Assembly (NCBI GenBank): GCA_025800105.1
Contig: JAOXSG010001101.1
Coordinates: 1-64,000, forward strand
Length of the DNA: 64,000 nt
Source of the DNA: Cohaesibacter sp.
GTDB lineage: Bacteria > Pseudomonadota > Alphaproteobacteria > Rhizobiales > Cohaesibacteraceae
Reading direction: 5' to 3'
The notes under the pieces are model-generated. The model did no database searches. It saw only the letters and a list, made by a program, of their open reading frames with translations, and was not told where the DNA came from. The translations under genes and the position numbers were made by a program. Position 1 is the first letter of the stretch, and each line of letters begins with the position of its first letter. Shown here piece after piece: positions 1 to 10,678 of the stretch.

Positions 1-29
1 CAAACACCTCCTTAAAGAAAAAGCCATAC

Positions 30-55
30 ACTCCGCCCCTTATAAGAGGCGGAGT
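30..55 (-). terminator. Rho-independent terminator of the DctP operon
   Basis: Perfect 8-bp inverted repeat ACTCCGCC(30-37)/GGCGGAGT(48-55); in minus-strand sense followed by TATGGCTTTTTCTTT. Confidence 0.8.
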
Positions 56-70
56 GCGGTTCAGACTTGC

Positions 71-1057
71 TTATTGAGATGCTTTGAAGGCATCCACAAT
101 GGCCTTGCCGGTTGGACCGGCTTTTTCAAGCCATTCAGCGGTCATCTTTTTGCCGATTTCCTGCAATTCGCCTTTCAGAGCATCGCCAGCTTTACCGACA
201 GTCATACCATTTTTATCCAACTGACCGATGGTGAATTCGGTATATTGGACAGAGCGCCAGTAACCGGCATATTCTGCGACAGACGCACAGCCATTGATGA
301 CATTTTTGACGCCATCGCTCAGGCCATTCCAGGAATCCTTGTTCACAAAGACATAGTTGCGTGGCAACCATGCATCCACCTCATAGAAGTGGGTGAGGCT
401 TTCCCAGACTTTGCGGTCATACCCGGTGGAGCCGGAAGAGACCATGGATTCTGCAACGCCGGTTGCAAAAGCCTGAGAAATTTCAGCTGCTTCGATCTGA
501 ACTGGCAACATGCCGGTCAATTCGGCCAGACGGCCTGTGGCTGTGTTGTAAGAGCGGAATTTGATGCCCTTCATATCAGCAACGGAATTGACTTCCTTTT
601 TGAAATACAGGCCCTGTGGTGGCCATGGCACAGAATAGAGCAGAACCAGATTCTGGCTATCCATCAGCTTGTCAAATTCTGGTTTTGCAGCATTCCACAA
701 TTTGACGGAATCCTCAAAAGAGGTCGCAAGGAATGGAACAGAATCGATGCCAAAGAGGGCATTTTCATTTTGGTGAGCGGACAGGATGCGCTCGCCAATT
801 TGTGCCTGACCGGTCTGGACGGCGCGTTTGATCTCATTGCCCTTAAACAGAGAACCGCCGGGATGGGTGACGATTTCCAGATCGCCACCGGTGCCTTTGG
901 TGACACATTTGGCAAATTCTGCTCCTGTCATGGAGTGAAAGTTGGATGCGGAATAGCCCATTGGCATATCCCACTTGTCGCCAGCCATGGCTGCGCCTGC
1001 GCTTAGCAGGGTTGCTGCGGTCAGGGCTGTTGTCAGCTTCAAGCTTCTTGCTTTCAT
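71..1057 (-). CDS. TRAP transporter substrate-binding protein, DctP family
   Basis: ORF track 71..1123; likely start MKARSLKLTTALTAATLLSAGAAMAGD (signal peptide) with ATG at 1055-1057; DctP-like pattern (VADMKGIKFRSYNTATGRLAELTGMLPVQIEAAEISQAFATGVAES). Confidence 0.9.
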   Translation of the reverse strand: MKARSLKLTTALTAATLLSAGAAMAGDKWDMPMGYSASNFHSMTGAEFAKCVTKGTGGDLEIVTHPGGSLFKGNEIKRAVQTGQAQIGERILSAHQNENALFGIDSVPFLATSFEDSVKLWNAAKPEFDKLMDSQNLVLLYSVPWPPQGLYFKKEVNSVADMKGIKFRSYNTATGRLAELTGMLPVQIEAAEISQAFATGVAESMVSSGSTGYDRKVWESLTHFYEVDAWLPRNYVFVNKDSWNGLSDGVKNVINGCASVAEYAGYWRSVQYTEFTIGQLDKNGMTVGKAGDALKGELQEIGKKMTAEWLEKAGPTGKAIVDAFKASQ

Positions 1058-1100
1058 TTTTAAGTCTCCCTCTGGATTGAAGCGATATGAATTGGATCCC

Positions 1101-2348
1101 TCAGCCAAAGCGCTGAGGGGCATAAGGTGATAAATCGTTATTGGATAGAGTGCCGGAAATCATATCGGCCACCATACGGCCTGTTTTGGGACCGCCAGTC
1201 AAACCGATATGATGATGGCCAAAGGCGGCATAAACGCCACTTGAACCAACCTCGCCAATCAATGGCAGGCTGTCGCTGGGGGCTGGACGATGCCCCAGCC
1301 ATTCCTCTTCTGATTCTGCGATCAGATTGGGGAAGCTTTCCTTGACTTTCTTGCGCATCAAAGCAAGGGGGGCTTTGGAGGCCTCGGCTTCCAGCCCGCC
1401 AAATTCTACAATGCCAGCGCAGCGCAAGCCCTGGGCCATGGGGGTTGCCACAAATTTTCCTGCGGCAACCATGATCGGACTTTTGGGTCCGTTTTCAGGA
1501 TTTTTATAGACAATATGATAGCCACGCTCTGTTTCCAGCGGCACATTGATGCCCAATTTTTGCATCAAGGGTTTGGACCAGACGCCCGTTGCCAGCACTG
1601 CCTTATCGCATTCAAATCGGCCCTGATCGGTTTCAACAGCGCAGATTGTGCCGCCGGACAGATCAAAATCACGTACCTCTGCCTTAACGAGTTTGCCTCC
1701 CATCTCAACCAGCAAATTGGCCAGATCGGCCACATAGGCACCGGGATCATGGATGAAGCCATGATCACTTTTAAAAGTTGCAAGCAAATTGATGGAAGGG
1801 GCAAGGGCAGGCTCGAATGCATGGGCGTCCTCGCCTTCCAGCAATTCGGGCATAAAGCCATGCTCTTTTCGCAAATCCCAGATATAATTGTCGGCCTCAA
1901 AGGCTTCGCGATTGGCATAGGCAAAGCTGTAAGCGCTGGGTTGCACCCATTTGGCAGCGTCCGTTCCTGCGGTCAGGGCCTGATGCTGCTCCAAACTATC
2001 GCCGACAATGGTTGTTAGGCCTTTGGAAATGCGGCGGGTGTCGCTGTCATTGGCATGGCTGAGATAACGCACCAGCCATGGCGCCAGTTTTGGTAAATAG
2101 GGCCAGCGCAAAAAGAGCGGGAAATTGGGGTCCATCAGCAATTTTGGCCCCTTCATGATCAGGCCCGGACCTGTTACAGGCAGCATGGAGCAAGCCGCCA
2201 AAACACAGGCATTGCCAAAGGATGCCCCCTGCCCCGGCTCGCCCTTGTCAATCAAGGTTACATCATGCCCTGCACGCTTTAGCCAAATGGCCGTTGAAAC
2301 ACCGACAATCCCGGCGCCAATCACAATGACATTTTGACCCATGCTCAT
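1101..2348 (-). CDS. FAD-dependent oxidoreductase, D-amino acid dehydrogenase (DadA)-like
   Basis: N-terminal [29 protein letters not shown] Rossmann motif; DAO C-terminal [37 protein letters not shown]. Confidence 0.9.
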   Translation of the reverse strand: MSMGQNVIVIGAGIVGVSTAIWLKRAGHDVTLIDKGEPGQGASFGNACVLAACSMLPVTGPGLIMKGPKLLMDPNFPLFLRWPYLPKLAPWLVRYLSHANDSDTRRISKGLTTIVGDSLEQHQALTAGTDAAKWVQPSAYSFAYANREAFEADNYIWDLRKEHGFMPELLEGEDAHAFEPALAPSINLLATFKSDHGFIHDPGAYVADLANLLVEMGGKLVKAEVRDFDLSGGTICAVETDQGRFECDKAVLATGVWSKPLMQKLGINVPLETERGYHIVYKNPENGPKSPIMVAAGKFVATPMAQGLRCAGIVEFGGLEAEASKAPLALMRKKVKESFPNLIAESEEEWLGHRPAPSDSLPLIGEVGSSGVYAAFGHHHIGLTGGPKTGRMVADMISGTLSNNDLSPYAPQRFG

Positions 2349-3481
2349 GCTTTTGATCCATTGCTGTGTGCGATTGCATATTTTGCCAGTTTATCCAAAT
2401 CTGGCAAAAGGCCCAGCCCCGGTGTCTGCGGCACAATGACGTGACCGTCTTTGACCTCAAAGGGGCTTTGCAAAATATCTTCAACCAGAAAATAACTGGC
2501 CTGATAAAATTCGCATCCCAAGGTGATTTCCGGCGTTGCGGCAATCATATGGGTGCCGGCCAAATGGGCGAGACCGGCCTCGAACATGTCGCCGCCATAA
2601 GCAGAGAGGCCAACCGAATGGGCCATTCTGGCAACGGTCTGGGCGCGGGTCAGGCCACCGCTTTTCATGATTTTGATCGAGACCCCATCACACAATCCCA
2701 TAGCGATGGAGGTTTGCATATCTTCTGGCCCAAAGACGCTTTCATCTGCCAAAAGTGGGATATCAATGCTGTCGCGAATGCGGGCCATCAGGCTGCGCAA
2801 ATGCGCCTTGACCGGCTGTTCGATAAAGTCCGGCTCAAAGCTCGCAACATCCTGAACACAGCGAATGGCGTCGTCATGATGCAGGCCCTGATTATAATCG
2901 ACGCGGATTTTAAAATCTGGATAATGCGTGCGCAGATGTTCCAAACGCATCATGTCATAGTCATGGCCCTTGAAGCCGGTTTTCAGTTTGATGATGCGCA
3001 CGCCATCTTGCTGAAGGCGCTCCATCAATTTCAGATCAGTCTCCCAGTCAGGATCTGCAATAGAACAGGAGAGCGGGATTGTATCGCGGCATTTGCCGCC
3101 CAAAAGCGCCCAGACCGGAAGAGATGAGATGCGGCCTTGCAAATCCAGCAAGGCTGTTTCAAGCGCCGCTTTGGCCTCGGTGCAATGGGCCACAGCATAA
3201 GCTGCATCCGCCATAATGGCTGCACGGTCCCCAATCGAGCGCCCAACCACTAAAGGGCGAATATAGCGATCCAGCGCTGCAAAGCTTGCTTCTGCGGAAC
3301 CGGTGAAAACAGACCAGCTAGAGGCTTCTCCATATCCGCATTCGCCGCCTTCTGCGGTCAATCCAACAACGACAATGTCAATAACATGTTCAACGGACCC
3401 GATGCCATGATCTCTGCGTGCATTGACCGGCAATTGCAAATGCCAGACATCCATTGCTGTGATCTTTTGATCGACAGACAT
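2345..3481 (-). CDS. Mandelate racemase/muconate lactonizing enzyme family (enolase superfamily), possibly cis-3-hydroxy-L-proline dehydratase-like
   Basis: KLKTGF (KxK), RVDYNQ, EQPV, LLADESV motifs; start [13 protein letters not shown] at 3479-3481; 4-bp overlap with the FAD oxidoreductase. Confidence 0.85.
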   Translation of the reverse strand: MSVDQKITAMDVWHLQLPVNARRDHGIGSVEHVIDIVVVGLTAEGGECGYGEASSWSVFTGSAEASFAALDRYIRPLVVGRSIGDRAAIMADAAYAVAHCTEAKAALETALLDLQGRISSLPVWALLGGKCRDTIPLSCSIADPDWETDLKLMERLQQDGVRIIKLKTGFKGHDYDMMRLEHLRTHYPDFKIRVDYNQGLHHDDAIRCVQDVASFEPDFIEQPVKAHLRSLMARIRDSIDIPLLADESVFGPEDMQTSIAMGLCDGVSIKIMKSGGLTRAQTVARMAHSVGLSAYGGDMFEAGLAHLAGTHMIAATPEITLGCEFYQASYFLVEDILQSPFEVKDGHVIVPQTPGLGLLPDLDKLAKYAIAHSNGSKA

Positions 3482-3713
3482 CTCTTCTCCCTCATGTGAT
3501 CTCGGCTTTGAACTCTCTTTTGGTTCAAATTCGACGACAACCACCAAACATTGACATTTTATCGATATTTTGCCGATGTTTTGTTTGTTTGTAAACTCCT
3601 GATTTGGAAAAGCTGATTTTAGTCGCTCAGATTTGTGGCAGTTTTCTTTTTCTCTGCCCTATTTCACCCTTTAGAAATCAGGGCAAATCTGGTTAAAAAT
3701 CATGCCTTCCGCC

Positions 3714-3735
3714 TCGTATACGAAATCGTATACAA
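3714..3735. promoter_or_regulatory. Twin palindromic GTATAC-core sites, candidate GntR-family operator
   Basis: TCGTATACGA (3714-3723, perfect palindrome) and TCGTATACAA (3726-3735), centre-to-centre 12 bp, ~235 bp upstream of the enolase start. Confidence 0.45.
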
Positions 3736-4090
3736 TATCGTCGGCAATTTCAATCATCAGATTGCATGTATGAAATATGAAGGGCTATAGAGGCAAAGAT
3801 GGCGTTTGATTGTGGCCTGTGAATGCGGTTTTCTGCAACTGGAAAGCTTTTCTGCGCCCAAAGAATCCGTCATTATGTCGGATAAGTTCACAATTTCGTT
3901 AAAATGCCAATATTTTTTGACATTATGACAAAAATGTTGGAAATTTCTTTTTTTGCCAACAATTCATCGCTCTCTGGATGCAAAAGAGCTCAAATACACT
4001 TTAACATCGAGGCTGCTTTGCCGACTTTTTACGGTTAAATGCCAGATCAAAATGATTGCACAGGGTCAGTTTATTTTAGGTTCTGAATAT

Positions 4091-4119
4091 AAAAACCCTG
4101 CCACATATCATGTGGCAGG
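4091..4119 (-). terminator. Rho-independent terminator of the D-amino acid aminotransferase gene
   Basis: CCTGCCACAT(4097-4106)-ATC-ATGTGGCAGG(4110-4119), 10-bp perfect stem; GTTTTTATA follows in minus-strand sense. Confidence 0.85.
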
Positions 4120-4150
4120 ATGATATTTTGATCGATCCTGTCAAAAGGGA

Positions 4151-5008
4151 TCAGGACAGGGACTTGCGGGCGAAATCGATATAAATTTCGCGCAAACGCG
4201 TGGTCAAAGGCCCCGGTTTGCCATCGCCCAATTGCTGACCATCGATTTTGACCACAGCTGTGACAAATGTAGAGGCAGAGGTCAAAAAGGCTTCTTTGGC
4301 CTCTTTGGCTTCTTGTGGTGTGAAATCGCGCTCTTCGACACGCAAGCCTTCTTCTTTTGCAAGGGCCAGCACGGCTTTACGGGTGATGCCATGCAAGATC
4401 TTGTTGGACAAGGCTCTGGTGACGATGACATCATCCTTGGTGATGATATAGGCATTGTTGGAGGTGCCTTCGGTCACCTTGCCATCTTCGATCATCCATG
4501 CATCATCTGCGCCAGCGGCACGGGCCGCTTCCTTGGCCATAGAGGCGGCCAAAAGAGCCACGGTCTTGATATCACGGCGCTGCCAGCGAATGTCTGGCTG
4601 GAAAATCACGCTCAAGCCTCTTTTGGCGCTGGGGGCGTCAATGACAGGGCGCGCCTGTGTGAACATGACCAATGAGGATTTTGTTGAGGGAGCGGGATAA
4701 AGGAAATCCCGGTCGGCTGCCCCACGTGTGACCTGCAAATAGAGGCCCCCTTCCTGAGTGGGATTGCGCTTAAGCAGCTCTTGCTGTGCTGCTTCAATCT
4801 CTTGCATGGAACAAGGAGGCGCCATATCCAGCTCCTTCATGGAGCGGCCCAGACGGTCCAGATGGGCCTGATTTTCAACCAGCTTGCCATCCAAAATGGT
4901 CGAGACTTCATAAACACCATCTGCAAAGAGAAATCCGCGGTCAAAGATGGAAATTTTTGCCTCTTCCTCGGGCAAAAATTCACCATTCACATAAACCACA
5001 CGAGACAT
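4151..5008 (-). CDS. dat: D-amino acid aminotransferase (class IV PLP aminotransferase)
   Basis: MSRVVYVNGEFLPEEEAKISIFDRGFLFADGVYEVSTI...; EGTSNNAYIITKDDVIVTRALSNKILHGITR; ATG at 5006-5008. Confidence 0.88.
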   Translation of the reverse strand: MSRVVYVNGEFLPEEEAKISIFDRGFLFADGVYEVSTILDGKLVENQAHLDRLGRSMKELDMAPPCSMQEIEAAQQELLKRNPTQEGGLYLQVTRGAADRDFLYPAPSTKSSLVMFTQARPVIDAPSAKRGLSVIFQPDIRWQRRDIKTVALLAASMAKEAARAAGADDAWMIEDGKVTEGTSNNAYIITKDDVIVTRALSNKILHGITRKAVLALAKEEGLRVEERDFTPQEAKEAKEAFLTSASTFVTAVVKIDGQQLGDGKPGPLTTRLREIYIDFARKSLS

Positions 5009-5302
5009 GATGATAGCCTTTCCTTGTGGGGCCAAGCCCCGTCTATGATTTGCTGACAAAGGAACCAGCAAAGAAATGCGCAGCGGAAGACTGTGAGATA
5101 ATGAACCAACAGTGCATAATCTAAGATGCATGTGTCGATTGACTAGCTCAAAGCCTCCTGCCGCTAGGATAGTGTTACGAAACTGTCTTGGTAAAAGCAA
5201 TCTTTTGGCATAGGAAACAGCAAGAATATGAGTCCCCAACCCCTGCTTTTGTCTTATGCTGTGTCATGAGAGAAACAGATTTGGCGCGAAAAGGATAAGA
5301 GT

Positions 5303-6190
5303 ATGTCTGTTGCCATGCGTTTGGCTTTTGGATCCATTTTTGTTGCTTTGATCGTCTTGGGCCTGAAATATCTTGCCTATCTGGCCACAGGCAGTGTTGC
5401 CTTTTTCTCTGACGCTTTGGAAAGTCTGGTCAATCTGGTCGCCTCGGCCAGTGTTTTGGTGGCGATTTGGTTGAGCCAGAAACCTGCCGATCACAATCAT
5501 CCCTATGGCCATCATAAGGCTGAATATCTCTCGGCGGTTCTGGAAGGCGTTTTGATTGTTTTGGCGGCGCTGGCCATTTTCAGAGAATCCTATCAGGCGC
5601 TTTTTCACCCCAAAGATCTCTCCATTTCCTTTGTGGGTTTTCTGCTCAGTGGCTTGGCCGGTTTGATCAATGGGGTTTGGGCCTTTGTGCTTATTCGCAA
5701 AGGGCGGGCCTTAAAAAGCCCTGCGCTGATTGGCGATGGCAAACATTTATTGAGCGATCTGATGACAACAATCGGCGTTTTGGGCGGCGTGGGACTTGCC
5801 TATTTCACCGGCATTCAAATACTCGATCCGCTTGTCGCGCTTTTTGTTGCGCTGAATATTCTCTATACAGGATGGGGGCTTATCCGTAATTCGCTTTCTG
5901 GCCTTATGGATGAAGCTATTGATGATGACGAGCTACACTGTATTCGCAAGATTATTGCCCATCATGGCAAAGGGGCCATCGAGGCCCATGATTTGCGTTC
6001 GCGTCATGCTGGCAAGCTGGTCTTTCTGGATTTTCATCTTGTTGTACCGGGTCTTATGAGTGTGCATGATGCCCATGAGATTTGCGATCATATTGAACAT
6101 GCCCTGACAGAGTATAATCCCGGTATGGTGGTGACCATTCATGTCGAGCCGGAAAACAAAGCAGAACATAAAGGCATTATCGTGCTTTAG
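5303..6190 (+). CDS. Cation diffusion facilitator (CDF) family transporter
   Basis: SDALESLVNLVASASVLVAIWLS, HNHPYGHHKAEYLSAVLEG motif, C-terminal LVFLDFHLVVPGLMSVHDAHEICDHIE. Confidence 0.93.
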   Translation: MSVAMRLAFGSIFVALIVLGLKYLAYLATGSVAFFSDALESLVNLVASASVLVAIWLSQKPADHNHPYGHHKAEYLSAVLEGVLIVLAALAIFRESYQALFHPKDLSISFVGFLLSGLAGLINGVWAFVLIRKGRALKSPALIGDGKHLLSDLMTTIGVLGGVGLAYFTGIQILDPLVALFVALNILYTGWGLIRNSLSGLMDEAIDDDELHCIRKIIAHHGKGAIEAHDLRSRHAGKLVFLDFHLVVPGLMSVHDAHEICDHIEHALTEYNPGMVVTIHVEPENKAEHKGIIVL

Positions 6191-6218
6191 AGCCTGATTT
6201 TAAATCGGGCACTTAGGC

Positions 6219-7217
6219 TCAGATTTTCACCTGACTGGGCAATGGTTTTCCTGCGAAGAAGGCTTTTAGATTGTCTGCTGCTTTCATGCCCATCTCGGTT
6301 CGGGTTTCCAGCGTACCACTGCCGATATGCGGCAAGAGAGAGACATTGTCCATATTTCTAAGGGCTTTGGGCACTTTTGGCTCTTCTTCGAACACATCCA
6401 GCCCCGCGCCCGCAATGGTGCCCGTTTGAAGCGCGGCAATCAGCGCAATTTCATCGACCACTTCGCCTCTTGATGTATTGATCAGATGGGCGGTTGGTTT
6501 CATCGCCGCCAAGCGGTGGGCATTGATCAAATGGCGTGTTTCTGGTCCGCCTGGACAATGAAGGGAGACAAAATCCGCCTCACTCAAAACCTGATCAATG
6601 CTATTGAGCTGAACCGCACCAAAGGATTTTGCCTCTTCCAGATCAATGCGGGAGCGGTTGTAAAATACGACGGGCATGTCAAAGCCGAAATGACAGCGTT
6701 TGGCCATGGCTTTGCCAATGCGGCCCATGCCGATAATGCCCAAGGTTTTGCCCGTCACGCGCGCGCCCAAATTGAATGTCGGGGAAAAGCCTGCCCAGTC
6801 TCCTTTGCGCAAATATCTCTCGCTGAAACTGGCGCGTCTTGCACTCATCAGCAGCAAGGTCATGGCAATATCGGCGGTGCAATCGGTCAGCACGCCGGGC
6901 GTATTGCAGATCGTGATGCCAGCATGTGTGGCTGCCTCGACATCTATATTGTCATAGCCAACGGCAAAATTGGCGATGATGCGGCATTTTAATCCCGGTT
7001 TGGACAGCATTGATGCAGGAAATTTCTCTGCTGCGGTTGGCAGGATGCCATCATACTCATAAAGCGCTTGCTCAAGCTGCTCTTTTGTCAGGGGACTATC
7101 GGTCTCATTGAGGGTTGCATCAAAATGTGCCGTCAAATCCTGTTCAACATTTGAAGGCAATTTTCTGGTTACCAGAATTTTGGGCAACCGCTTTCCCTGA
7201 GCGCGTGCAGACATCAT
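6219..7217 (-). CDS. D-2-hydroxyacid dehydrogenase (glyoxylate/hydroxypyruvate reductase-like)
   Basis: GKTLGIIGMGRIGKAMAKR NAD motif; HLINTSRGEVVDE; DVFEEEP; LLPHIGSGT. Confidence 0.92.
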   Translation of the reverse strand: MMSARAQGKRLPKILVTRKLPSNVEQDLTAHFDATLNETDSPLTKEQLEQALYEYDGILPTAAEKFPASMLSKPGLKCRIIANFAVGYDNIDVEAATHAGITICNTPGVLTDCTADIAMTLLLMSARRASFSERYLRKGDWAGFSPTFNLGARVTGKTLGIIGMGRIGKAMAKRCHFGFDMPVVFYNRSRIDLEEAKSFGAVQLNSIDQVLSEADFVSLHCPGGPETRHLINAHRLAAMKPTAHLINTSRGEVVDEIALIAALQTGTIAGAGLDVFEEEPKVPKALRNMDNVSLLPHIGSGTLETRTEMGMKAADNLKAFFAGKPLPSQVKI

Positions 7218-7390
7218 CCCCCCTTTGATTTCTCCATGCTTTTCAGCTTGTTATCTTATTTCCCCACTTGCTGATAATCTTGCATATCACATCTTATAAT
7301 GCGAGTGGAAAATGTCTTTTGCTGCTGGAAAATCGTCAATTGGCGCTATGCGGATGTTAAAAGCAGGGCTAAGATGACAGCGATCATGAA

Positions 7391-8557
7391 ATGGGAGGCT
7401 TCATCAGATCCATGTCTTATCCTATCGCTGGCAAATGCATTCTTCGTCCATCCCTTGATGTTTCGAAACAACGTCCTCACCCCATAGCCAGATCCAAGAC
7501 ATGGGATGGGCCTTTGCCTCACCATTCTCACTTAACTTTTGCCTTGCTCAGCTGTCTGTTGCTTGGCTTGTTGTTTTGCTTTTCGCCTGCGCGTGCCGCA
7601 GATGTCACTTTGCGTCTGCATTCCTTTTTGCCGCCCTCTTCGACAGTGCCAAAACAGATTTTGCGTCCTTGGGCCAAAAAGGTGGAAGAGGCATCCAAAG
7701 GGCGGATCAAAATCCAGCATTTTGATTCCATGGCCTTGGGGGGCAAGCCACCTTCGCTGATGGATCAGGCGCGCGATGGCGTGGTGGATATCACATGGAC
7801 CTTGCTTGGTTACACACCGGGACGGTTTCCCCGTTCGGAAGTGTTTGAGTTGCCCTTTTTGATGGAGGATCCTGTTGCCACGTCCCTTGCCTTCTGGGAT
7901 TTAATTGAGCAGGATTTTCAGCATAATGAATTTCAATCCGTCAAGATTTTGGGGGCCTGGGTGCATGGTCCCGGTGTCTTGCATTCCAAGGATCCCATTC
8001 AATCGCTGTCTGACATGAAGGGCTTGAAATTGCGCGGTCCAACGCGCGTTATCAATGCCTATTTCAAAAGCGTGGGAGCCGTGCCGCTTGGTCTTCCCTT
8101 GCCTGCCGTTCCAGAGGCTTTGTCGCGCGGCGTCATATCGGCCACTGCTTTGCCATGGGAAGTGACACCAGCGGTCAAATTGTCCGAGCTGGTCCGTCAT
8201 CATAGCGAATTGAAGGGTCCACAAGCGCTCTATACCGCGACTTTGGTTCTGGTGATGAACAAGGCGCGCTATCGCTCTTTGCCCGATGATTTGAAGGCTA
8301 TCTTGGATGCAGAATCAGGGGCCAAACTCTCCGGCTTTGGGGGCCGCGCGCAATGGGCCGCAGATAAAGCGGCCCGCACCATTGCCGAGAAAGCCGGCAA
8401 TTCTTTTCATACTCTTGCAGACGCAGACTATGATGCATGGAAGAAAGCCGCAGAGCCTGTTTATGCAGACTGGATTGTTGATATGCAGAAAAAAGGCATT
8501 GATGGCAAAGCCCTGATTGAGAAAGTGCGTGCCCGAATTCAGGCGCATCGGGACTAA
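7391..8557 (+). CDS. TRAP transporter substrate-binding protein, DctP family
   Basis: Signal peptide ...LLFCFSPARAADVTLRLHSFLPPSSTVPKQILRPWAKKVEEASKGRIKIQHFDSMALGG; ALYTATLVLVMNKARY; exact start uncertain. Confidence 0.9.
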   Translation: MGGFIRSMSYPIAGKCILRPSLDVSKQRPHPIARSKTWDGPLPHHSHLTFALLSCLLLGLLFCFSPARAADVTLRLHSFLPPSSTVPKQILRPWAKKVEEASKGRIKIQHFDSMALGGKPPSLMDQARDGVVDITWTLLGYTPGRFPRSEVFELPFLMEDPVATSLAFWDLIEQDFQHNEFQSVKILGAWVHGPGVLHSKDPIQSLSDMKGLKLRGPTRVINAYFKSVGAVPLGLPLPAVPEALSRGVISATALPWEVTPAVKLSELVRHHSELKGPQALYTATLVLVMNKARYRSLPDDLKAILDAESGAKLSGFGGRAQWAADKAARTIAEKAGNSFHTLADADYDAWKKAAEPVYADWIVDMQKKGIDGKALIEKVRARIQAHRD

Positions 8558-8621
8558 ACACCTAGAGCATAGACTCATAGAGTTTTTATTTTCCAGCCAA
8601 GGCAAAGGTCTGTCGCTTTTC

Positions 8622-9206
8622 ATGCTCTCTTTTTTATCGCAGCGTTTGGCACGCCTTGCTCACCAGTTTGCCCACAAAGTTTCTTTGGGCTTGGCGATTG
8701 CTGGTGGCGTGCTTTTGCTGGCATTGGTCTTGCTAAGCGTTCTTTCCATTTTGGGGCGAGAATTGGCTGCTTTGGCTTTTCTCTCAGAGAGGCTTGGCCC
8801 CATTCCGGGGGATTATGAATTGATTGAGCTGGGGATGGGCTTTGCCATCTTCGCTTTTTTGCCTTGGGCCCATTGGGTCAATGCTCATGCCAGTGTTGAT
8901 TTGTTGCGGCCCCTTTTTGGCGAAAAGATCAATCTTGCTCTGGATATGGTGCGCGATGGACTGATGCTGCTCTTTGCGTTTTTTCTGGCCCGGCAACTCT
9001 GGCTTGGTCTGCTGGATAAACAGAGCTATGGCGAGACCAGCTTCATATTGCAAATCCCGCTTTGGTGGGGTTATGCGGCGGGGCTGATTGGGGCGCTGCT
9101 CTTTGTGCTGATCTGCGTCATCAAATTCATGCTGCTTTGCTATCGCTCTTTTTCAGGGGATTTATCCGCTTATCCAGACAAGCCAAGAGCGGGAGGCGGT
9201 CTATGA
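8622..9206 (+). CDS. TRAP transporter small permease, DctQ family
   Basis: Four-TM small protein between P and M subunits; GDYELIELGMGFAIFAFLPWAHWVNAHASVDLLRPLF. Confidence 0.85.
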   Translation: MLSFLSQRLARLAHQFAHKVSLGLAIAGGVLLLALVLLSVLSILGRELAALAFLSERLGPIPGDYELIELGMGFAIFAFLPWAHWVNAHASVDLLRPLFGEKINLALDMVRDGLMLLFAFFLARQLWLGLLDKQSYGETSFILQIPLWWGYAAGLIGALLFVLICVIKFMLLCYRSFSGDLSAYPDKPRAGGGL

Positions 9207-10552
9207 CTTCTTTTCTTTCATCGCTCTCCCCCCTTGAAATCGGGATCGCTTCCCTTCCCCTGCTCTTGATCTTGATTTTTCTGCGCTTGCCCATTGGCCT
9301 TGCCATGCTGGTTTTGGGGCTGAGCGGGTCGTGGGTGATCAATGGGTCGCCCATGATGGCGCTGGCCCAGCTCAAGCACACGCCCTATGGACAATTTTCC
9401 AGCTATTCTCTTTCTATTTTGCCGCTCTTTTTGCTGATGGGCCAATTTGCCACTTTGGGCGGCATGTCCTCTGCTCTGATGAAAGCGGGCAATGCCTTTG
9501 TGGGCCATTATCGTGGCGGTTTGGCGATGGCTGTGATTGCGGCTTGTGGCGGATTTGGGGCGATTTGTGGCTCATCTCTGGCCACCTCTGCTACCATGGG
9601 TCAGGTTGCCTTGCCCGATTTGCGCAAAGCTGGTTATCCCGGTGGTTTGGCCAGTGCGACTTTGGCCGCCGGGGGCACATTGGGCATTCTCATTCCACCC
9701 TCTATCATTTTGGTGATTTATGCCATTTTGGCCGAGCAGAATATTGCCAAGCTTTTTGTCGCAGCCCTTATTCCCGGTCTGTTGGCCATGCTTGGCTATA
9801 TCGCGACCCTTATCGTGATTATGCATTTGTCCAATGATAGTGGCCAATATCCGCGGCAAGCGCGTCAAACACGACAAGAAAAGCTGGCGGCGCTCGGCGC
9901 TGTCTGGCCGGTTATGGTGATTTTTCTGATTGTCGTTGGTGGCATCTATGCCGGGTTTTTCACCCCGACAGAGGCCGCCGCCATTGGCGCGGCAGGCACC
10001 GGCCTCCTGGCCTTGAAAGCCGGTCGCCTGACATGGCAGACTTTAACCTCTGCCATTGCCAGCACGGCCAGCGCCAGTGCCATGGTATTTTTTATTATTT
10101 TAGGGGCAGGTTTCTTTAATGGATTTTTGGCGCTGTGCGGGCTTCCCCAAGCTTTGGCGGAGTTTGTCTCAGACAGCAGTTTGTCTGCTTATGCTGTGCT
10201 CATTCTATTGCTGGGTCTGTTTCTGCTGCTTGGTTGCGTCATGGAAAGCCTGTCTATCATTTTATTGATGGTGCCTTTGGTCTTTCCGATTGTTTCAAGT
10301 CTGGATTTTGGCCTTGCCCCTCATGAATTTGGTCTCTGGTTTGGCATCTTGGTGCTGATTGTGGTCGAGGTTGGACTGATTACGCCACCTGTGGGACTGA
10401 ATTTGTTCGTCATTCATCGCATGGCCCCCGATATTGGCCTTGGGACTATGTTCCGCTCTGTCCTGCCTTTTGTTCTCAGCGATCTGATACGGGTGTGCCT
10501 GTTGGTGGCGGCGCCTATTCTCTCGCTGGGTCTGGTTCGGCTGGTCTTTTAG
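9203..10552 (+). CDS. TRAP transporter large permease, DctM family
   Basis: Multi-TM; GGLAMAVIAACGGFGAICGSSLATSATMG; LGILIPPSIILVIYAILAEQNIAKLF; ATG at 9203 overlaps DctQ stop. Confidence 0.93.
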   Translation: MTSFLSSLSPLEIGIASLPLLLILIFLRLPIGLAMLVLGLSGSWVINGSPMMALAQLKHTPYGQFSSYSLSILPLFLLMGQFATLGGMSSALMKAGNAFVGHYRGGLAMAVIAACGGFGAICGSSLATSATMGQVALPDLRKAGYPGGLASATLAAGGTLGILIPPSIILVIYAILAEQNIAKLFVAALIPGLLAMLGYIATLIVIMHLSNDSGQYPRQARQTRQEKLAALGAVWPVMVIFLIVVGGIYAGFFTPTEAAAIGAAGTGLLALKAGRLTWQTLTSAIASTASASAMVFFIILGAGFFNGFLALCGLPQALAEFVSDSSLSAYAVLILLLGLFLLLGCVMESLSIILLMVPLVFPIVSSLDFGLAPHEFGLWFGILVLIVVEVGLITPPVGLNLFVIHRMAPDIGLGTMFRSVLPFVLSDLIRVCLLVAAPILSLGLVRLVF

Positions 10553-10678
10553 AGACCAAAAATTCTGGGGCTACGATATTCACAATAGCTAACGCTAGGA
10601 GACCTAGACAGCTAGTCTTTGCTCGCCTACCCTCTTACGCAAACGTCAACCAGTTTTTCCAATTTTCAGGATGTTGCC

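Noticed and set aside
74-1006. 310-aa + strand ORF opposite the DctP gene
   Set aside because: Antisense shadow ORF; the minus-strand frame encodes a complete recognisable DctP with signal peptide.
2366-3127. 253-aa + strand ORF opposite the enolase gene
   Set aside because: Antisense to a clear MR/MLE protein; no recognisable motif.
6192-6210. GCCTGATTTTAAATCGGGC hairpin between convergent CDF and dehydrogenase genes
   Set aside because: Includes a G-U pair and lacks a T-run on either side; too weak to call a terminator.
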